Shown: positions 61,223-64,000 of the stretch, piece by piece
Layout: each line of letters begins with the position of its first letter
How positions within the stretch are numbered: position 1 is the first letter of the stretch
NCBI RefSeq assembly: GCF_014926405.1
Contig: NZ_JACXXJ020000005.1
Location: 2,237,001 to 2,301,000 of the forward strand
Length of the DNA stretch: 64,000 bases
Source of the DNA: Agrobacterium vitis
GTDB taxonomy: Bacteria > Pseudomonadota > Alphaproteobacteria > Rhizobiales > Rhizobiaceae
Direction of reading: 5' to 3'
The notes under the pieces: generated by a model
The model's database searches: none
What the model was told of the DNA's origin: nothing
What the model saw: only the letters and a program-made list of their open reading frames with translations
Translations under genes and position numbers: made by a program

Positions 61223-62719
61223 TTAATCGCCACTCAAAGTCAGCTTGCTCGCGGAGGCGCGAAGTCTACCATCTATGAGATGAGCCCTCCGGTATTTAGA
61301 GATCTTCGGCTTATCCGCCATCAATCTCAGCAAACTCTTCCACATGTTTCCAATCGATCCGACGTTAATAACCACATAATGACTTCGAAAAGTGCTTTCC
61401 GCCAATTCATATGCATTTAGCTGTTCTTTATAGCCGTGGACTATTTTCTTATTAGTTGACAGCTTTATCTCCACAAGAACTTTTTCTTTCCCGCGCGAAA
61501 ACTTGAAATCAACTGGCCCTGCACCAGCATCTGACTCCGGAGAAATATCCAGACCGTTGGCGTCACAATAAGCGAACGCAATAGCAAGAAATAATAACTG
61601 AGCGTATCTTTCATGACGAGGATTCTCGTCCACGTAAAAAGTTCGATTAAGCCTGTTTTGCTCAACTAATTTTTTAAACTGATCAATAATCGCCTCAACT
61701 ACATGCTCGACTCGGTCGATTTCCGGCAGACTTTCGTCGTCTTCAATTTTTAATTTATACAGATTCGAAAAGGTTTGAGCATTTGGCTTCCACTGCATTA
61801 ACCCTTGTGGGTCAGTTGCCATATTATACGGCGTTTTTTCCAATATTTTCAGGACATCCAAAAGCGCCTGAAATGCTTGGGCGTCTTCCATCGCCCGCTG
61901 TTTAATTGCTTCCTTCTCAGCTTTAGTTCGTATCTTAAAAATTTCGCCAATATGTGCGTTTACTCGTTGCCGAACATCGTTGTCCGTCTCAGCGGCTTCA
62001 CTAAGGCTCGTAGCATCACTCATCACCGGCAAATGTTTTAATATATCAACGGGTAGAAGTAATAAAGGAGTTTTACTAAATGGATTCACAAGAAGTCTAC
62101 ACTTAATTCCAGAAATTGATGTAGTAACCGGCCTTTCAACAATTTTTTGTTCCTCAATAAGGGAATCTATTATGCGTTCATTAAACGCAATGATTGATTT
62201 GACCGTTATACTAGCTACCATATCAGATATCCGGTCAGCACCAATTCCATCTTCAAACAACGAAAGTGTGGAGAATAGCTCAGGATCTTTAACGCCCATA
62301 TTTACTACAGTGCGGGCCCAGTCGAGAGCCTTTTTAGCGAGCTTGACTCCTATTCCACGACCGCTCGCTGTTGAGCTTTTGCCATAACCCAAACACGTCC
62401 CCCCGAGCCCTTTGACCTCTCCCGTTTTAAAAAGCTGCAGCGCTGAGTAGTAGGCTTTTTGATCTTCATCCGGCGTTCCTTTCGCCAGGAGCAAACCACA
62501 TATTTGTGTAAACCTAGCTTCATACTCGGATGAAGCGTTGTCAGAAAATTCCGGATGCACACTATAATGAAGTAGAAACGGATCAATGAACAAAGGCGAG
62601 TCAAGATCAAGAGTAGGATCAAAGACGCCATTTCGTTCTAGCCATTTTGGATCGATTGCAAAATGGTCAGAAAAGCTAACTCCAAATCTATTTCGCACTT
62701 TATTTTTCTCCCAGCCCAC
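61223..62719 (-). CDS. Cargo gene: large protein with C-terminal PD-(D/E)XK-type nuclease motif
   Basis: About 498 residues from a GTG at 62719; a TTG at 62785 would add 22 hydrophobic residues, so the start is uncertain. The N-terminal part begins RNRFGVSFSDHFAIDPKWLE and continues FDPTLDLDSPLFIDPFLLHY. The C-terminal GPVDFKFSRGKEKVLVEIKL block has the D...ExK spacing of a PD-(D/E)XK nuclease (about residues 401 and 417-419), followed by KKIVHGYKEQLNAYE, a typical Gln-rich helix. It is very AT-rich compared with the rest. Its place between the terminator and the att site is where satellites carry defence cargo. I do not recognise a named system. Confidence 0.65.
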   Translation of the reverse strand: MGWEKNKVRNRFGVSFSDHFAIDPKWLERNGVFDPTLDLDSPLFIDPFLLHYSVHPEFSDNASSEYEARFTQICGLLLAKGTPDEDQKAYYSALQLFKTGEVKGLGGTCLGYGKSSTASGRGIGVKLAKKALDWARTVVNMGVKDPELFSTLSLFEDGIGADRISDMVASITVKSIIAFNERIIDSLIEEQKIVERPVTTSISGIKCRLLVNPFSKTPLLLLPVDILKHLPVMSDATSLSEAAETDNDVRQRVNAHIGEIFKIRTKAEKEAIKQRAMEDAQAFQALLDVLKILEKTPYNMATDPQGLMQWKPNAQTFSNLYKLKIEDDESLPEIDRVEHVVEAIIDQFKKLVEQNRLNRTFYVDENPRHERYAQLLFLAIAFAYCDANGLDISPESDAGAGPVDFKFSRGKEKVLVEIKLSTNKKIVHGYKEQLNAYELAESTFRSHYVVINVGSIGNMWKSLLRLMADKPKISKYRRAHLIDGRLRASASKLTLSGD

Positions 62720-62967
62720 ACATACAAGATGGGTGACCAAAATAAGAAGTGCAACCGTAAAGAGTCGGCGGACCCGCGATATCAACAGAGTTAATTAGCC
62801 TGAGCTGATTAAAGATCTAATACACACAAAACCACGCCGCAGCTTGGTCGATATTAACTGCCACTAAGGCGCCCATGACACGCGTATAGATTTTTCTGAT
62901 TCTCAACTGCGCGATATCCGCTACAGACGAACCGTGAGTATTACGAAGCCAATTCATGCACCGTAAA

Positions 62968-62980
62968 AGTGTTCCGGTTT
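62968..62980. promoter_or_regulatory. Candidate integrase arm site (right)
   Basis: AGTGTTCCGGTTT, identical to the left copy at 44920-44932, lies 49 bp inside the right att core. The space from 62720 to 63029 otherwise holds no gene I support. Confidence 0.6.
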
Positions 62981-63029
62981 CCGAATTGCTAAAACTCTCA
63001 ACCCATTGATATCGATTGGAAAACACAGT

Positions 63030-63047
63030 GTGGCTGGGGCGCCTGGA
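63030..63047. repeat. attR core
   Basis: An 18-bp copy of GTGGCTGGGGCGCCTGGA that forms the last 17 bases of tRNA-Gln including CCA plus one flanking base. The direct repeat at 44831-44848 is the partner. Confidence 0.9.
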
Positions 63048-63104
63048 TTCGAACCAGGGATGGCGGTACCAAAAACCACTGCCTTACCGCTTGGCTACGC
63101 CCCA
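63031..63104 (-). tRNA. tRNA-Gln (TTG)
   Basis: A 74-nt tRNA read on the minus strand. It begins TGGGGCGTAGCCAAGCGGTA and ends CGCCCCAGCCA, with a T-loop of GGTTCGAATCC and anticodon TTG in the TTTTGGT loop. The CCA is encoded. The 3' end is the integration site of the phage-like element; the gene is intact after insertion. Confidence 0.95.
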
Positions 63105-63308
63105 TCACAATGCACGCGGATCAATGATGCCGCGCGTTTGGCATGCCGGTCATTAGCAAAAGCGCGCACGGGCTGCAATCGCTGATTTGATATTTTTCGT
63201 GGAAAGCGTCGAGGAGTATCGTCTTTCAAAGGTTAATAAATTTCGGAACGATCCCCGGCCCCATCTGTTGTGATGATGAACCACCACGAAACAGAAAAGG
63301 ACTTAGAG

Positions 63309-63869
63309 ATGACAAAGATTAATGAAGCAAAGATCCTTATTCTTGCCACTGATGGCTATGAGCGTTCGGAATTGCGGGTTCCGCTGGATCAGTTGAAGGC
63401 CAAGGGCGCGTCCGTGACCATCGCCTCCTTGAAAAAGCAGCCGATCAAAAGCTGGGACGACAAGAACTGGGGTGACACGGTCGATGTCGACCTCACTGTC
63501 GAAGAGGCTTCCGCCAGCAATTACGATGCGCTGGTTATTCCCGGTGGCCAGATCAATCCGGATATCCTGCGCGCCGATGCCAAGGCCGTCCAACTGGTGC
63601 GCGATTTCGTCGCCTCCGGCAAAGTCGTCGCTGCTGTTTGCCATGGGCCTTGGCTGCTGGTTGAAGCTGATGCATTGCGCGGCCGTCAGGCAACATCCTA
63701 TGCCTCGATCCGCACCGATGTGAAAAATGCCGGTGCGCGCTGGGTTGACCAGACTGTGGTTGCCGATCAGGGGATCATCACCTCGCGAAATCCCGGCGAT
63801 CTCGATGCGTTCGTCGCGAAAATCGTCGAGGAGGTCGAAGAAGGCCGCCATGAGCGGCGCGCCGCCTGA
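63309..63869 (+). CDS. DJ-1/PfpI-family protein (protease/glyoxalase-like)
   Basis: A 186-residue class I glutamine-amidotransferase-fold protein. KILILATDGYERSELRVPLD, ASNYDALVIPGGQINPDILR and VAAVCHGPWLLVEADALRGR hold the conserved Glu, G-G turn and nucleophilic Cys-His pair (CHG) of PfpI-type enzymes, which act as deglycases, glyoxalases or stress-linked peptidases. The start at 63309 follows AAAAGGACTTAGAG; an upstream ATG cluster at 63270 is unlikely. A good terminator follows. Confidence 0.92.
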   Translation: MTKINEAKILILATDGYERSELRVPLDQLKAKGASVTIASLKKQPIKSWDDKNWGDTVDVDLTVEEASASNYDALVIPGGQINPDILRADAKAVQLVRDFVASGKVVAAVCHGPWLLVEADALRGRQATSYASIRTDVKNAGARWVDQTVVADQGIITSRNPGDLDAFVAKIVEEVEEGRHERRAA

Positions 63870-63893
63870 TCTGTTTTCCCATCTGAAAAATGA

Positions 63894-63928
63894 AGCACCC
63901 CTTCCCCTGGAACGGGGTGCTTTCTTTT
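63894..63928 (+). terminator. Rho-independent terminator
   Basis: AGCACCCC and GGGGTGCT pair around a 12-nt loop and are followed by TTCTTTT, 25 bp after the PfpI-family stop. Confidence 0.9.
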
Positions 63929-64000
63929 GGCGCGTCAACAGCTTTACTCCGCAACCAGCATGCTTATCATAGGATTTTTTCGAGACACGCTTGTGTGACA

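Larger units (their letters stand above)
44831..63047. mobile_element. Integrated phage-like element at tRNA-Gln (18.2 kb), satellite-like
   Basis: The element is bounded by an 18-bp repeat of the tRNA-Gln 3' end and begins with a tyrosine integrase. Gene order: integrase, Cas2/SinR-like gene, portal, small ORF, tail-chaperone-like gene, protease-capsid fusion, second chaperone-like gene, HNH, minus-strand gene, connector, gp10-like, DUF3168-like, adaptor, TerS, TerL, tape measure, HUH Rep, small genes, terminator, cargo nuclease-like gene. No tail tube, baseplate, fibre, holin, endolysin or repressor gene was found. Packaging genes follow the head genes, unlike the usual TerS-TerL-portal order. 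Composition shifts, with very AT-rich stretches at 61.2-62.8 kb. Overlapping stops and intact motifs argue against decay. Confidence 0.9.

Noticed and set aside
62817..63026. 69-codon minus-strand frame next to the tRNA
   Set aside because: No ribosome site, overlaps the arm repeat and att region, and the composition is not convincing.
44831..63047. Element considered as a complete temperate phage
   Set aside because: I find no tail tube, baseplate, receptor-binding, lysis or repressor gene, and 18 kb is small for a tailed phage of this type.
44831..63047. Element considered as a gene transfer agent
   Set aside because: It has its own integrase, att repeats and a replication-type gene, which gene transfer agents lack; only the chaperone-like genes recall GTA proteins.

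Overview
The window comes from an alphaproteobacterium of the family Rhizobiaceae, most like Agrobacterium/Allorhizobium. The evidence is the rhizobial betI-betC-betB-betA order, an Ohr/OhrR pair, an R. etli-type asparaginase, short rhizobial-type flagellin, an LpiA/MprF-like lysyltransferase domain, and the CCCCTCATCC...GGGGAGAAG mosaic repeat that is common in rhizobial intergenic DNA. Most of the window looks like ordinary GC-rich chromosome with short operons.

Layout, host part. 1-747: ohr (cut by the window edge) divergent from ohrR. 751-2490: two exported L,D-transpeptidase paralogs. 2699-4626: three tandem copies of an unrecognised Ser/Thr/Ala-rich protein, followed by a staphylococcal-nuclease-like protein with a poly-Glu linker. 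5820-18511: nitroreductase, secreted protein, DHA2-type efflux pump with divergent MarR regulator, gamma-glutamyltransferase, GST plus acetyltransferase, lipid A phosphoethanolamine transferase, small envelope proteins, and a deoxyribosyltransferase-like protein divergent from a DeoR regulator. 18542-25520: asparaginase and three tandem O-GlcNAc-transferase-like (GT41/SPINDLY) genes, with a 24-codon ORF upstream. 26004-30096: quinone reductase, Tat-exported DUF1963 protein and an EAL-CBS-GGDEF protein. 30332-36452: choline sulfate/choline to glycine betaine operon (betI, betC, a GST, betB, betA). 36457-37028: a VapBC-type pair. 37101-44699: lysyltransferase-domain protein, two CLC channels either side of an orphan flagellin, SnoaL-like protein, a serine hydrolase and a 28-aa membrane peptide.

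Layout, mobile part. A compact element of about 18.2 kb (44831-63047) is inserted at the 3' end of a tRNA-Gln(TTG) gene. It is bounded by an 18-bp direct repeat that copies the tRNA end, and a second repeat (AGTGTTCCGG) just inside both ends may be the integrase arm site. It encodes a tyrosine integrase, a Cas2/SinR-like small protein, a tightly overlapping HK97-type packaging and head module (portal, tail-chaperone-like proteins, a protease-capsid fusion, HNH nuclease, connector, gp10-like, DUF3168-like, head-tail adaptor, TerS, TerL) and a tape-measure protein with an internal lysozyme-like domain. After these come an HUH-type replication protein, small early-type genes and an AT-rich cargo gene with a C-terminal PD-(D/E)XK-type nuclease motif.

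I see no tail tube, baseplate, receptor-binding, holin/endolysin or classical repressor gene in the element. It therefore looks like a capsid-forming phage satellite (functionally like a cf-PICI), or a strongly reduced prophage, rather than a complete phage. A 10-bp dyad covering the translation start of the portal gene, and a hairpin just upstream of the HUH gene, are its most likely control and origin sites. This element is the best candidate for an undescribed system in the window. Downstream of the tRNA lies a DJ-1/PfpI-family gene.
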